DNA from: a virus
Direction: 5' to 3' (one strand)
IMG/VR virus record: IMGVR_UViG_3300028393_000040
Coordinates: 1-64,000 of that record
DNA length: 64,000 bases
Position 1 is the stretch's first letter. Each line of letters starts with the position of its first letter. Of the stretch, positions 20,301 through 29,370 are shown one piece after another. Under the pieces are notes generated by a model. That model was not told the DNA's origin. It searched no databases and saw only the letters and a program-made list of their open reading frames with translations. The position numbers were made by a program, and so were the translations under genes.

Positions 20301-21164
20301 AACAACTAATGCATTGGATATGTTATAGGTTGGGTTGCTAACACAAGCACTATAAGTTACGAAAAGAGAATCTACATTTAAAGAATTAGAATAATTTGCT
20401 GATAAAGATGGTTCTAAATTTAATGAAATATATGATGGGTTTTTGCTTGTAAAATCAACAACATTACGATCAACTCTAGTTGTTGATCCGCTTATGCCAT
20501 ATGTTAAGCTATAGTTAGCATAATTAGTAACTGGAATAAAATCCGAAAGATTAACAGTTGTGGGTAGTGCAGATAATCGATTATATAAATGATAAACCGT
20601 TGCATCATATTCTATTGTTGTTGACGCAAAATATTTAACGGAAGATAACATTACCTTAGTACTGGTAGTTAATTGCCACCCATATGGAATTTTTACTAAA
20701 TCAGTTGGAATGGTAATAAGTTTGTTTGGATATAAAACATACCCTATTGATGCATCACTTGTTGGGTTTGGTGTTATATAAAAAAAGTTAAATTCGGAAG
20801 GTATTTGAAATGTTTTTCTTATAGTGCTAGTATTATAAGTAAATCCTATTGGTTTTTGATTACTTACATCTGTACTATATATTGCTGGATATGCGCTGGA
20901 AAAATTTCCTGCTGGGTCAAGTGGTGATATAACCGAACCAGTTGAAGTATATGAACCCAAAGTAAAAAACTGATTGTATGTGTTGGTATTTAAATATGCA
21001 TTAGCTATATCATTTGTTGGTCTTTTTTGATATCTAAGATAATTTCTATAAATGTAAGGACCTAAATTGGGATCTACAATTTGTGTGTCAGTTTCTGTTA
21101 CATATGCCTCCGTATCAGGATATTTTCCTGTTGGATTAAAATTAAATGATTGTAAATTGCCCAT
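17310..21164 (-). CDS. Very large beta-rich virion protein
   Basis: 1284 residues, rich in Tyr, Asn, Ser and Thr, with repeated short strand-like segments throughout and no glycine runs, no beta-roll motifs and no obvious enzyme signature. It resembles chains of immunoglobulin-like domains (for example IKILVAPYSNNTYPELHKIYV and FVYATPKVFQGIPSTVFAKI). A TCTAAATA octamer and a GAAG lie just before the ATG, so it probably starts its own transcript. It sits two genes after gp6, where T4 carries gp7/gp8 baseplate wedge genes. I cannot show homology to those and treat it as an unknown baseplate-proximal structural protein. Confidence 0.6.
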   Translation of the reverse strand: MGNLQSFNFNPTGKYPDTEAYVTETDTQIVDPNLGPYIYRNYLRYQKRPTNDIANAYLNTNTYNQFFTLGSYTSTGSVISPLDPAGNFSSAYPAIYSTDVSNQKPIGFTYNTSTIRKTFQIPSEFNFFYITPNPTSDASIGYVLYPNKLITIPTDLVKIPYGWQLTTSTKVMLSSVKYFASTTIEYDATVYHLYNRLSALPTTVNLSDFIPVTNYANYSLTYGISGSTTRVDRNVVDFTSKNPSYISLNLEPSLSANYSNSLNVDSLFVTYSACVSNPTYNISNALVVQTLPDVTKYYNNVPLFNSSYIIYYPNATTNKFNNPNFQLIQTTIDPASALHSPKNCVMYVTLSTNNCNFAYFNNYTGSPYYAKGLVGSFIGVSYIADSPYIRKTKELIFGTVNPTTTWNLNVPYKLTDIIDQPKIYETKYPPHYYSYKTTLRDSNSAIVDSNSLNFYLYSKIVDPTTNQLNSNYVKLSSYITSDYNCLSYDLYSTCPNDYIRFKTNISSQYLPYVNFSYGENLSQSLTGKFYDIVKSPWIPVISGKDLLINYPNLDLGELNFTIRASLSSSVAGQLDAFNATNITLGKYLKPVNPWSIELDIFNETSNSITIDASTNNSLDGWPYVDLTYSNIIWYAKDSQGNIRNDLYFNGVDQNGNILQPIEPNSQYAFNANTWLINVSGFGPDTITVYLSANLEIKPSSIITDPSLFNYFSTGQLGVAPSSPLYNLQSPREIELSTYIPFNGKLYNLSPDYGSVPMYWTWSYDAQTDPTNQPISAYKIDSNGNIISSYKFGTQSTFQEISTIKILVAPYSNNTYPELHKIYVNAYTDIIYPCLSGSYNFSVDDLPDSNIINADFISTYDIDSDNKILSNTNIGQNTITRSELNYSIFQFTPLTKNQNYYANINWYINGQLVNNKDSSQGIPYINIEDGSPNLYFNFYTSSLPTNDSNLLSALVTMQLTSVVAPGWTSAHDFKASTYVYFLSSVIFENPIEFLTYPQVGFNNGFAYLLTSVDATDSKTYLNYTLTNYPSSYNNTANDTISLWLSSNRNDFNYYEYQNFSTYEITTINSSYAVADIPYNPNDIQLMNNGLKLSLVAYNDTTFPESMGTSYYALSAIGENNSIVKRSFNNTFTTYDSICSVSANPFQCSPLILPYDDVEFTFSVLNTSINLDDTKNVVIQQNFNVSSPTSPTNIMAGSVYYCLSGVYWTVCQDLSSGVAYNNNNPVTIFKIKIGDPYVPLYSGSLGIQDFFVYATPKVFQGIPSTVFAKISSQLPSVINNWNQISL

Positions 21165-21173
21165 CTTCTATAA

Positions 21174-21181
21174 TATTTAGA
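21174..21181 (-). promoter_or_regulatory. Late-like octamer TCTAAATA
   Basis: Before the 1284-residue gene; predicted leader 4 nt (GAAG). Confidence 0.45.
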
Positions 21182-21206
21182 TTAAACTCTTTGTTTTTAT
21201 AGTGGT

Positions 21207-24200
21207 TTATGATATTAACCCTAATCCATTATAAAGCTTATATGAAAATAATTGATCAACTATCTGTTCATCTCCTAACCATTGATAAAATGATGAAAGG
21301 TTTTGATTTACTGTTGTTTGTGAATTATTCCAATCTATAACATTATCATAATATGTTGTACTAATTGTAGGTATAAAATGATAAAACTCATAATAAAAAT
21401 TCCAAGTAATAACATCTAATCCTATAAAGTCGATTAATGTGCTTATTGGATATGAACTTAACCCTTTAATATTTCCAGTTTGTATTAAATTGTACTTATT
21501 TAATGATTTTGTTCGTAGAATAATAGGTGTTCCTGCTGAAACTATGTAATTATTTGATAATAGGGTTCCTCTGTTAAAAATACCGTCTTCAGATGCTTTG
21601 CTAAAATTATTTTGGTTTTTAGCAGGTGATCCCCATAATCTTGATTGATTAATGGATATTAAATCCATTAATCTTTGTATATCGGGTGGGTAACTTAATT
21701 GATAATCATCTGTTAGTTCATTAACCGAAGCAGCTAAACTGTAAAGTTCGTTTATACCACAAACATCAACGTCTGCAATATTTTTGGTAAAATTAGATAT
21801 TTTTTCATATGACTTAACACCTAAATCATCATGTTTAAATGGATACTCACCATATATGGAAGGTAAAAATTCATCAAACATGTATGTGCTATCTTGTAAT
21901 GTTGGCATAAATGCCAATGATTTCATTTGCGCCCCCAGATCTTTATTTTCGTTGACCTTGAATGCGTCTACGCTATCATTTATATAAAAATTAAGCGGAA
22001 TGGATTGACCAGATAAAGAAATTTGATGCGGTGCAATGTCTATGTTATGATTATATTTGTTTATCCATTTAAATCCTGTCCAATCTCCATAAGCTTGAGC
22101 AGACTTTTGATATGGGTTATATTGAATGATTGTACCAGACTGATCAGTTGGTGAAAAAAACGTAAATCCTTTTGGGTTTACATAAAATTTATTTATGAAT
22201 TTTTTTGTATTGCTATTAAAAACATAAACTTGATTTTCAACAGAATTTATAACGTATATAAATCCTCTTGCGTCTGATGCTATACCTTCCAATGCTGTCT
22301 CTGATGTATTATCGTCGGGAACAGTTAATCCTTTATCTGGATAGACATTATATTCTGAAACTGCTGATGAAGTAATGTTGCCATTTGCTACAAGAATATT
22401 CTTTATACATTTATTAAGATAATTGAACGTGTCAATTGTTTTGTTTTTGTGATCTGAAACCAAACTATCTGGTAATCTTGATGTACTACCATTCCAATAA
22501 GCTAATCCATATTCTATTGATCTTGAATTCACACCCGTTAACAAATCGTTATATATTGCATCAACTATTAAACCTACATCTCTGTTGCAAATCTGAATTA
22601 TACTAGAATTTGTGTTTATTAAATATTGTTTTGCTGCAACATAATTAGAAACTTGATTTTGTAAAAGTGATCGGTTTGCTATTATGATATTGGCAATATT
22701 AATATCAGTTGCTGTTGCAGAACCAGCTGGAAAATATGAATTTAATGCACCGCTATTTTGAAGAGGATATACTATGTTAGCAACTCTTGCTGCTACATTT
22801 GCTTGTCTTGCGCTATCGGTAACAATATTATTATTTGTAACATATGTTGCAATCTGTAAAATAGCATTAATAGTTGGTTGTACTTCTTCTGTCGGTATAA
22901 CTGGTATATTTATACCATTTCCTGTGGTTAATGTTTTTAATACACCCTTAAAATATAAATTACCAACTTCAATACAGCGATGATTTGCATTATTTGCAAT
23001 ATCAGATGATAATGCATCTACTATATACCCAGTATCTCTAAAGCATTTTGCTGTTAAAGTTGGGTTATTAGACATTGCATCTGGATAGTTAGTAATCGAA
23101 TAATCAACAACTGCTTGTTGTATTTGAGACTTTGCTGTTAAAAGTTGTTGACTTGCTAACTGATATGAAGAGTTGGAAATAGCACCATATGGTTTACTTG
23201 CAGGAACATTATCAAGACTTAAAATTATTTTATTAATGTTATTAATACTATTGGTTATCGTATCAGATTGAGGAGATGGTGTATAAATTAATTCTGTAGG
23301 GTTGTCACGAGTTGTTGTTAACGGCGTGTCGTCATAATTAGATATATCAATTGTTGCAACACTTCCAGAAAGATTATCAATTGTTGCTATTCTAGAATAT
23401 GAATATGTAAACCATATGTTTTGATTTATGTCAACAGTAAGGTTATTTAAGCCTCTTATATTACCAAATGAACTTAAAAGATTTCCATTAGTATCTCTTT
23501 TTTCAAGTGATCCAATTGAATTATAAATGTCATTGGAAAGAGCTACCCATACGTTATTATTACAATCAACTAAGACATCTTGTGGACAAGTTGATACAGG
23601 ATAATTTATGGTTTTTAAAACGTTTCCATTTTCATCATATTTTATAAGATAACCGCTTGCATAATTTGAGTAAGTTACCCAAACGTTATTGAATGTATCA
23701 GTATCTAAATATGTTGGCTCAACAAAATTTTGAGTTTCAATGGCAATATTAATTGGTTCATTTGCTTTATACCAATCATTATTAATATTTGGTTTTAATG
23801 AAACTAATGGATTTACAGCAAATTTAAATTTTCCGTTATTATCAAATTTTAATATTGATGATGTATCATATAACGTCATCCAAATATTTTGTTTTCCATC
23901 GAGTGAAATTGATGCTGGAGAAACTTGATTTTCTACAAAGAATGTCAGATTATTATCTGTTGCAACTTGATTAATATCAATTGCACATAATATTGTGCCA
24001 CTTGATGAAAATTTATAAAGATAATTTAAGTCACCATCACATGCCCATGCTTGATGTATCGGTGGTGGTAATACAGCAATACTATTTATATTATGAAATC
24101 CTGATGTGGAATAGTTGTCTTTTGTAAAATCGGGTGTTTGTATAATCGGAACATTAAAATTATAAAGCTGTATTGTTTGTAAATTTTGATTATTCTCCAA

Positions 24201-25205
24201 TAAAAAATTTTGCGGAGCATGATATTCCACGAGTCCAATCACACCTGCATTTGGATTTGATATCCAAATTTTGTTTGAATAATCATTTCCTGACAATGTA
24301 GGAGACATAAATGTCGAAGAAGCTGTTAAGATGACATTTAAAGTTGTTTGATATGGAACGTTTAAAAATGTTTTGCAATATCCAGATGCAAGATATCCAT
24401 TTTGATCTGTTTTTTTGATTTCTAGGGGTGTGGTAAAGTATGAACTTAAATTTACGGTTCCTGCATGAATATTAATATTGGATGATGCATTGCATGGAAA
24501 GTAATGACAGAAATTTGATTGTTCGTTAATTGGTGTAATTTCATTACCATCATTGAAAGTATCTTTATACTGTTTCCAATTGATATTAAAAATAACAGGG
24601 TGTTGAATTGCTGACCATCTAGGATTTATAAAATCTCTTATTCCATTTTCGGATACTTTAATGTAATCTGGTTCTCTATAATAAAAAATGTGTGGTTGTA
24701 ATGCAATTGCCTCACTGTTACTATATCCCAATGTTATGTATTCTCTGTTACCGTCTATTACATTTAATCCGCTCGTTTGTAATGTTGCTAAAATGGTTGT
24801 ATAAGGTTGATTTGATATAGCTAAATCAAAGTTATAAAGGTCATCAACAAAGTAAAACTCTGCTGTTCCACTAACACCAGCAAATGTACCACTAAGTGTA
24901 TTTAAATTATTATTGCTATCTAAAAATAAAGAGGTATCTTTGGTTTTTATGGAATAAATTTGTTTGCCGCTTAAATCATAGAATCTACATTCTGGTCTTA
25001 AGAATGACCATTTATAGGTGTTAGCTTGTGGTGTGTATGATCTTGAATACTTGCTATCCAATGTTACAATATGATCACCTTCATAAGAAGACGTTATGTT
25101 GATTTTAAATGGAAACCTATTAATGTGACCAGCATAAGTTGGTGGTGGTGTAAAATCAAAATATATTGATTCGTTTAATGGTAATGGAAATTCAACTATA
25201 TACAT
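21207..25205 (-). CDS. Large baseplate-proximal protein with NHL propeller and duplicated CRD-x-G-x-IVDA module
   Basis: 1332 residues, the largest protein in the window. Residues about 370-620 carry NHL-type propeller strands (NVWVTYSNYASGYLIKYDEN, NNVWVALSND, NQNIWFTYSYS). Residues about 670-930 contain two copies of a module known from aquatic phage tail proteins: a helix, then CFRDTGYIVDALSSDI and HRCIEVGNLYFKG in copy 1, and CNRDVGLIVDAIYNDL with SRSIEYGLAYWNG in copy 2. The C-terminal 270 residues are mixed helix and strand without repeats. It starts 5 bp after the gp6 stop, which is the T4 gp7 position, and may do the gp7 job or anchor fibres to the wedge. That is inference from position only. 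Confidence 0.65.
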   Translation of the reverse strand: MYIVEFPLPLNESIYFDFTPPPTYAGHINRFPFKINITSSYEGDHIVTLDSKYSRSYTPQANTYKWSFLRPECRFYDLSGKQIYSIKTKDTSLFLDSNNNLNTLSGTFAGVSGTAEFYFVDDLYNFDLAISNQPYTTILATLQTSGLNVIDGNREYITLGYSNSEAIALQPHIFYYREPDYIKVSENGIRDFINPRWSAIQHPVIFNINWKQYKDTFNDGNEITPINEQSNFCHYFPCNASSNINIHAGTVNLSSYFTTPLEIKKTDQNGYLASGYCKTFLNVPYQTTLNVILTASSTFMSPTLSGNDYSNKIWISNPNAGVIGLVEYHAPQNFLLENNQNLQTIQLYNFNVPIIQTPDFTKDNYSTSGFHNINSIAVLPPPIHQAWACDGDLNYLYKFSSSGTILCAIDINQVATDNNLTFFVENQVSPASISLDGKQNIWMTLYDTSSILKFDNNGKFKFAVNPLVSLKPNINNDWYKANEPINIAIETQNFVEPTYLDTDTFNNVWVTYSNYASGYLIKYDENGNVLKTINYPVSTCPQDVLVDCNNNVWVALSNDIYNSIGSLEKRDTNGNLLSSFGNIRGLNNLTVDINQNIWFTYSYSRIATIDNLSGSVATIDISNYDDTPLTTTRDNPTELIYTPSPQSDTITNSINNINKIILSLDNVPASKPYGAISNSSYQLASQQLLTAKSQIQQAVVDYSITNYPDAMSNNPTLTAKCFRDTGYIVDALSSDIANNANHRCIEVGNLYFKGVLKTLTTGNGINIPVIPTEEVQPTINAILQIATYVTNNNIVTDSARQANVAARVANIVYPLQNSGALNSYFPAGSATATDINIANIIIANRSLLQNQVSNYVAAKQYLINTNSSIIQICNRDVGLIVDAIYNDLLTGVNSRSIEYGLAYWNGSTSRLPDSLVSDHKNKTIDTFNYLNKCIKNILVANGNITSSAVSEYNVYPDKGLTVPDDNTSETALEGIASDARGFIYVINSVENQVYVFNSNTKKFINKFYVNPKGFTFFSPTDQSGTIIQYNPYQKSAQAYGDWTGFKWINKYNHNIDIAPHQISLSGQSIPLNFYINDSVDAFKVNENKDLGAQMKSLAFMPTLQDSTYMFDEFLPSIYGEYPFKHDDLGVKSYEKISNFTKNIADVDVCGINELYSLAASVNELTDDYQLSYPPDIQRLMDLISINQSRLWGSPAKNQNNFSKASEDGIFNRGTLLSNNYIVSAGTPIILRTKSLNKYNLIQTGNIKGLSSYPISTLIDFIGLDVITWNFYYEFYHFIPTISTTYYDNVIDWNNSQTTVNQNLSSFYQWLGDEQIVDQLFSYKLYNGLGLIS

Positions 25206-25210
25206 AGTTT

Positions 25211-27004
25211 TTAATAGTCTGTTACTTGTATAACCCCAGAAGGTTCTATTATCTCAATTCTGGAAATTAAATTTGTAATATTGTTGAATTTTGGATATTG
25301 GAAATATTGCAATTGTATATTTTGTGTAGTAACATTTGCGTCTAGGTTAGCATATGTTTCATTCCATATAATCAATGAAAGACCGTTAACATATGTATTT
25401 GTATCGCTTCTATAAGTTTGAAATGATTCAATGCCATCAACATTTGTAATGTCAGTTGATAGTTGATTAATATCAATCATCTGACCTAAAGTTGAAGTGG
25501 TATTATTAAAGTAAGAATTTATAATTTTAATAACATCATTTAATATACCAGAAGATGCTCTTCTCGTGTTTGAACTTTTACGAATTAAAAGTTTACATTT
25601 AGAAATATCATTAATGTTTACTTTAGATAATGGAGATTTTACATAAAAATCTAAATCCATATAAACTGGATCAATTGGTACAACCTGTGACGTTAAAACT
25701 TTACCAGCCTGTAAATCATTTAAAATGAGTTCTTTTTGTGCAGCATTTACATATTGTTGGGTTCCATTTAATGGAACAAGATACACATAAATGTTGTTAA
25801 AGTTACAACTGTTTGCAAATTGAACTTGGTTATATAATACTCTACCATCAAGTTGAGGGTAATTTAAACCAATATCATAAAGATACTTTAAATGACCTGT
25901 TAAGTAATCATCATTGTTAACTACATGAACATCTGATATGATATTGTTATAATTATTTTTAATAAAGTTTTTAAAGTCTAACGTTGTGACTAATCTTTGT
26001 TGGTAACTGAAATTTTTTGATGCATTGCTTCTAATTTGATCAACGCTTTCTTCTTGTGAATAAGGATTTGATGGATATTCATTAGATAACGAAATATACT
26101 TGATTTGATCACTTGTTAATAAAGATGAAATTTGAGAACTAGTTAAAATATCATTTTGGATTTCTGAAAAATTAATGCTATTATATGGAATTAAACTACT
26201 AGTGTTTATAGTGTTTGCAGCTATAGTTTGTGCATCGGGATCTAAATTTAGATAATAAACAATTACATTGTCATTTATATTTAAAGATTTGCCATTAATA
26301 TTATCACCAAATTTAATTTCATAATTTTGATTTGGGTTATATCTTAATTCATAAACTCTATCAGTTGATTTATTTAAAAATAAATTTTGAGTCTGTGACC
26401 ACTGTGACCAAGTACCAGTATTAATATCCTTTACATAAACAAAAATATTAAAATGATCAATATAAGTTGATGTGCCTAAATTTAAATATAAAACTTCATT
26501 GTTATTACCTAATGCATTATAAGTTGGATATTCTTGAAACTGTCCTTGGTATAAGAATAAATCAGAAATTTGATTCTGTAAATGAATTAACCCGTCAGCA
26601 GTATTTGTAAAATATATGTCATTATTAACCGAAAAACTTGTTCCACCAACACTTAAATATGTGTATCTAGGTATTATATAATTTCCAGCTGGTAAATTAG
26701 TTTTTGAGTTAATATTGTACCCAACAGTTTGTGTAACTTTACCAACAGGATTATAATTTAAAAGTTTTACAATTCTATTCATGTTTTCATAGATTTGTGC
26801 TTCTGAAAACAAACTTTCTGATGATGTTTTATTTAAATAGTATAAAAGTGTACTGAAAGTATAGCTTATTACGTCTATCAATGCAGATAAATTTGATCCT
26901 TGATAATTTTGATCGGTGAATATCTGTCCTTCGTTTAGTCTTTGAACTATTAGATCTCTTATACTAGTACCGTCAAAAGAAATGTATGAATTGTTATTAG
27001 CCAT
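25211..27004 (-). CDS. 6: Baseplate wedge protein gp6 (baseplate J-like)
   Basis: A 597-residue protein (T4 gp6 is about 660). The N-terminus has the gp6-type pattern IRDLIVQRLNEGQIF, NLSALIDVISYTFSTLLYYL and SLFSEAQIYENMNRIVKLLN. The C-terminal half contains the baseplate-J core: RLVTTLDFKNFIKNNY, VYLVPLNGTQQYVNAAQKEL, and PIDPVYMDLDFYVK. In T4, gp6 dimers form the inner ring joining the six wedges around the hub. It follows gp25 by 14 bp, the same pair order as in T4. The GTTG-rich start region has no Shine-Dalgarno sequence; it is probably expressed from the gp25 promoter. Confidence 0.9.
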   Translation of the reverse strand: MANNNSYISFDGTSIRDLIVQRLNEGQIFTDQNYQGSNLSALIDVISYTFSTLLYYLNKTSSESLFSEAQIYENMNRIVKLLNYNPVGKVTQTVGYNINSKTNLPAGNYIIPRYTYLSVGGTSFSVNNDIYFTNTADGLIHLQNQISDLFLYQGQFQEYPTYNALGNNNEVLYLNLGTSTYIDHFNIFVYVKDINTGTWSQWSQTQNLFLNKSTDRVYELRYNPNQNYEIKFGDNINGKSLNINDNVIVYYLNLDPDAQTIAANTINTSSLIPYNSINFSEIQNDILTSSQISSLLTSDQIKYISLSNEYPSNPYSQEESVDQIRSNASKNFSYQQRLVTTLDFKNFIKNNYNNIISDVHVVNNDDYLTGHLKYLYDIGLNYPQLDGRVLYNQVQFANSCNFNNIYVYLVPLNGTQQYVNAAQKELILNDLQAGKVLTSQVVPIDPVYMDLDFYVKSPLSKVNINDISKCKLLIRKSSNTRRASSGILNDVIKIINSYFNNTTSTLGQMIDINQLSTDITNVDGIESFQTYRSDTNTYVNGLSLIIWNETYANLDANVTTQNIQLQYFQYPKFNNITNLISRIEIIEPSGVIQVTDY

Positions 27005-27018
27005 TATTAATAATTATC

Positions 27019-27615
27019 TTAAACTATCACTTGTCCTCCCATTTGAGCAAGAATAGTGATAACATCCTTGTTTGGTAAATCTTTAAATTGATAAAATACA
27101 CTTATCGCATAACCTTCGCCATAAGATGCAGTTGGATTTTTTGAAATTGTATTGTTGTTTCTTACAAATACTGAAAGTTGACTACCATCTAAATTATATG
27201 ATGGTGAATTGTTTTGATTTGGTACAACATAAACTTGTAAAACTGTGATTCTTGGTTCATATTGTGTTATGCCATCATATATTAAGTTTCCTATTGCTTG
27301 TGCACCTAATTCACTAACTGGCTCAAATAAAAATGATTCTAAAGAACAACCAAAATTGGGATCTAAAACTTTTTGACCTTTCATGGTTGTAAAAAGGTTT
27401 CTTATTGAGTTTTTAACAGCTTGAATATCAGTATCTACAGATATATCACCACCTTGTGCTGGTTTATCTCCTAATCCAACATTATTAGAAAAAGAAAGAT
27501 CCAAGTGCAAATCTTTATAAACTGGACTAGTAATGGTAACTTGATTACTATTTAAAGTATTAGGTGAATTAACTTTTTTTGGTTGAATTAAATTATTTAG
27601 GTCGATTGTTGCCAT
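27019..27615 (-). CDS. 25: Baseplate wedge protein gp25
   Basis: 198 residues, somewhat longer than T4 gp25 (132), with an N-terminal extension of about 50 residues. The gp25 core starts at VDTDIQAVKNSIRNLFTTMK and continues through GQKVLDPNFGCSLESFLFEP and GNLIYDGITQYEPRITVLQV, the classic gp25/lysozyme-like baseplate motif, and FVRNNNT to the C-terminal VFYQFKDLP. gp25 binds the gp6 and gp53 subunits and helps nucleate sheath assembly. It is the first gene of a minus-strand run (gp25, gp6, large structural proteins). Its promoter octamer TATAAGTA overlaps that of the divergent gene at 27642. Confidence 0.9.
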   Translation of the reverse strand: MATIDLNNLIQPKKVNSPNTLNSNQVTITSPVYKDLHLDLSFSNNVGLGDKPAQGGDISVDTDIQAVKNSIRNLFTTMKGQKVLDPNFGCSLESFLFEPVSELGAQAIGNLIYDGITQYEPRITVLQVYVVPNQNNSPSYNLDGSQLSVFVRNNNTISKNPTASYGEGYAISVFYQFKDLPNKDVITILAQMGGQVIV

Positions 27616-27621
27616 GACAAG

Positions 27622-27629
27622 TGTAAATA
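27622..27629 (+). promoter_or_regulatory. Late-like octamer TGTAAATA
   Basis: Drives the plus-strand gene at 27642; shares a 26-bp spacer with the divergent gp25 octamer. Confidence 0.5.
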
Positions 27630-27637
27630 TACTTATA
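27630..27637 (-). promoter_or_regulatory. Late-like octamer TATAAGTA for gp25
   Basis: Adjacent and divergent to the octamer at 27622-27629; predicted leader 9 nt. Confidence 0.55.
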
Positions 27638-27641
27638 GCAT

Positions 27642-28226
27642 ATGACCAAGTTTAATAAATTTGATACACTTTTAGAAACAGCCTTTTCACATTACTCAAA
27701 TGGTGGATTCCGTGAGGGTAGTCCAGTAAGACTTAAACCTTCATTTCTAAAAAGCAATTATTTTATCAACCATTATAGTGGTGATGAAGTTTTTGTTAAT
27801 TGGATTACTGATTTAATCGAAAGAAATTATTTCTTCTTTATCAAAAGAGTTGTTGGTCATGGTGCAATGCAGGATGTAAAGGACGCAAATGATAATGAAG
27901 GTGCGGGTATGGCTTACTTAATTTTAAAGCAAGATCCTAGAAGTGTATCAGTTCCTACAGAGTTAGGAGAATTCACCGTTCCTGCTAGTTTTGAAATACT
28001 TGAAGTTTTAAAGTTTGGAAATAATCTTCCTCCAGTTCAAGGAACACCAAATAAGTACGAGCTTCCTATTGGTGATCAGAAAGCTCAACCAGTTAAAATT
28101 GACATTACTATTAATAATCGTCCTTCTGATGATGAGTTACCTTTAACTAATACTGCAATCCCTGCATCCCCTGCTAGTGGTGCAGTATATGCTAAACCTA
28201 CAAAGCTTAAAAAATATTCTCGATAG
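27642..28226 (+). CDS. Conserved T4-like phage protein, probable virion component
   Basis: 194 residues. The N-terminal 110 residues are well folded by composition (FRGSPVRLKP-like segment FREGSPVRLKPSFLKSNYF, then VFVNWITDLIERNYFFFIKRVVGHGA). The C-terminal 80 residues are Pro/Asn-rich and look disordered, ending in a basic LKKYSR tail. The family appears in marine T4-like phages near gp25, but I know of no function. The gene is divergent from gp25 and shares its intergenic region. A TGTAAATA octamer at 27622-27629 precedes the ATG. The 3' end overlaps the convergent gp44 gene by 20 bp. Confidence 0.65.
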   Translation: MTKFNKFDTLLETAFSHYSNGGFREGSPVRLKPSFLKSNYFINHYSGDEVFVNWITDLIERNYFFFIKRVVGHGAMQDVKDANDNEGAGMAYLILKQDPRSVSVPTELGEFTVPASFEILEVLKFGNNLPPVQGTPNKYELPIGDQKAQPVKIDITINNRPSDDELPLTNTAIPASPASGAVYAKPTKLKKYSR

Positions 28227-29136
28227 CCATTAGGCAACAAAAGAAGTTAATTTCGTGATCTACTACGAAATTGTCTCTATATAAATGTTCGCCTATATCA
28301 AGTAAGATTCTTTTCTTCTTATCGTCCTTTATATTTGCCGAATTATAGAAGAAATCCATAATTTCTTTCATAAGAGTCTGATAATCTCCAGCAAAACTTC
28401 TTTCGTTTTCTATGACGATCTTTCGTATCTCAATAGAATCGATTTTACATGTCAAATTGGTATATACTTTCTTTGCCAAATTCTTAATATCATCAGACTC
28501 TTTAATTGTCAGTGCACCTGAAGCAGAAAATCTCTGTAAATCATTGATAATCCTCCTTAAATCAGGATAGTGTTTTTTGATATGTTCTACCAAAGTAATC
28601 TTTTGTTGCTCATCTACAGTTATATTCTCAGATTTAAGAATATAACTGCATCTTTTAATACAATCAGTTATATCAGGTTGTATCTTAAACCTCAAACACC
28701 TAGATTGTATGGGTTCAATGATTCTATTAATATAGTTCGCCGTTAAAATGAATCTAGTGGTATTAGAATACTCTTCCATTACGCTTCTCAAGATCCTTTG
28801 AGCTTCCCCTGACGTACCACAAAATTCATCTAATATGATTACCTTCTTTTTACCATCAAGTGATGAGGTTTGCGCAAAAGAAATTACCTTGTTTCTTATT
28901 GTGTCTACGCCATTTTCATCTGATGCATTAATGTAAAGATATTGGCATTTCAATACATCATTAACTAAGATCTTGGCAAGAGTTGTTTTACCTGTTCCAG
29001 CATTACCATGTAGAAGCAAATGTGGAGTATTTTCGTCTATAGTTGAAAAAAACTTTGAATTCTCTTCAGACAATACCAAATCTTGCAAAATTTTGGGTCT
29101 GTATTTTTCGACCCATAATTGATTATACAAACTCAT
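28207..29136 (-). CDS. 44: Sliding-clamp loader large subunit gp44
   Basis: 309 residues (T4 gp44 is 319), an AAA+ ATPase. Visible motifs: VEKYRPKILQDLV near the N-terminus, Walker A GNAGTGKTT (residues 44-52), Walker B VIILDEF (99-105), sensor-1 region RFILTANYINRI (128-139) and the clamp-loader SRC motif QSRCLRF (144-150). With gp62 it loads the gp45 sliding clamp onto primer-template DNA for phage DNA synthesis. In T4 the gp62 gene directly follows; here the gp62-like gene is about 32 kb away. It lies alone among late genes. The start codon context has no clear Shine-Dalgarno sequence or octamer. Confidence 0.92.
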   Translation of the reverse strand: MSLYNQLWVEKYRPKILQDLVLSEENSKFFSTIDENTPHLLLHGNAGTGKTTLAKILVNDVLKCQYLYINASDENGVDTIRNKVISFAQTSSLDGKKKVIILDEFCGTSGEAQRILRSVMEEYSNTTRFILTANYINRIIEPIQSRCLRFKIQPDITDCIKRCSYILKSENITVDEQQKITLVEHIKKHYPDLRRIINDLQRFSASGALTIKESDDIKNLAKKVYTNLTCKIDSIEIRKIVIENERSFAGDYQTLMKEIMDFFYNSANIKDDKKKRILLDIGEHLYRDNFVVDHEINFFCCLMAIENIF

Positions 29137-29167
29137 ACCCTCAATGATAGAGGATATTTTGAAAATG

Positions 29168-29341
29168 TCAACCGTTTATCAAAGTTCTACCATCACTTTG
29201 AGTATGGCTAGAAAGCATTTCCGTTGTTTGTTGTTGGGGCATTATAACCTGTGCAGATTTAATCCAGTTAATGATTTCGTGTACTCTTGAAGTTGGAATA
29301 GTAAAAGTTCCAACGTTTTGTATTGTTATTGTTGTTGTCAT
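29168..29341 (-). CDS. Small phage protein, 57 residues
   Basis: A short open frame in an otherwise empty 230-bp gap. It encodes 57 residues starting MTTTITIQNVGTFTIPTSRV and continuing HEIINWIKSAQVI, then a polar tail ending in RTLING. The first half reads as a strand followed by an amphipathic helix (VHEIINWIKS). Support for a real gene: it fills the gap, has a TGTAAGTA octamer 22-29 bp upstream in the same position range as other genes here, and lies divergent to the gp16-like gene. Small proteins of this form occur in T4-like phages. Function unknown. Confidence 0.6.
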   Translation of the reverse strand: MTTTITIQNVGTFTIPTSRVHEIINWIKSAQVIMPQQQTTEMLSSHTQSDGRTLING

Positions 29342-29342
29342 A

Positions 29343-29362
29343 TATAAATATATAGGTAAATA
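29343..29362 (+). promoter_or_regulatory. Two late-like octamers for the gp16-like gene
   Basis: TATAAATA (29343-29350) and GGTAAATA (29355-29362); predicted leaders 14 and 2 nt. Confidence 0.55.
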
Positions 29363-29370
29363 TACTTACA
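29363..29370 (-). promoter_or_regulatory. Late-like octamer TGTAAGTA
   Basis: For the 57-residue gene; it overlaps the start of the divergent gp16-like gene. Confidence 0.45.
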
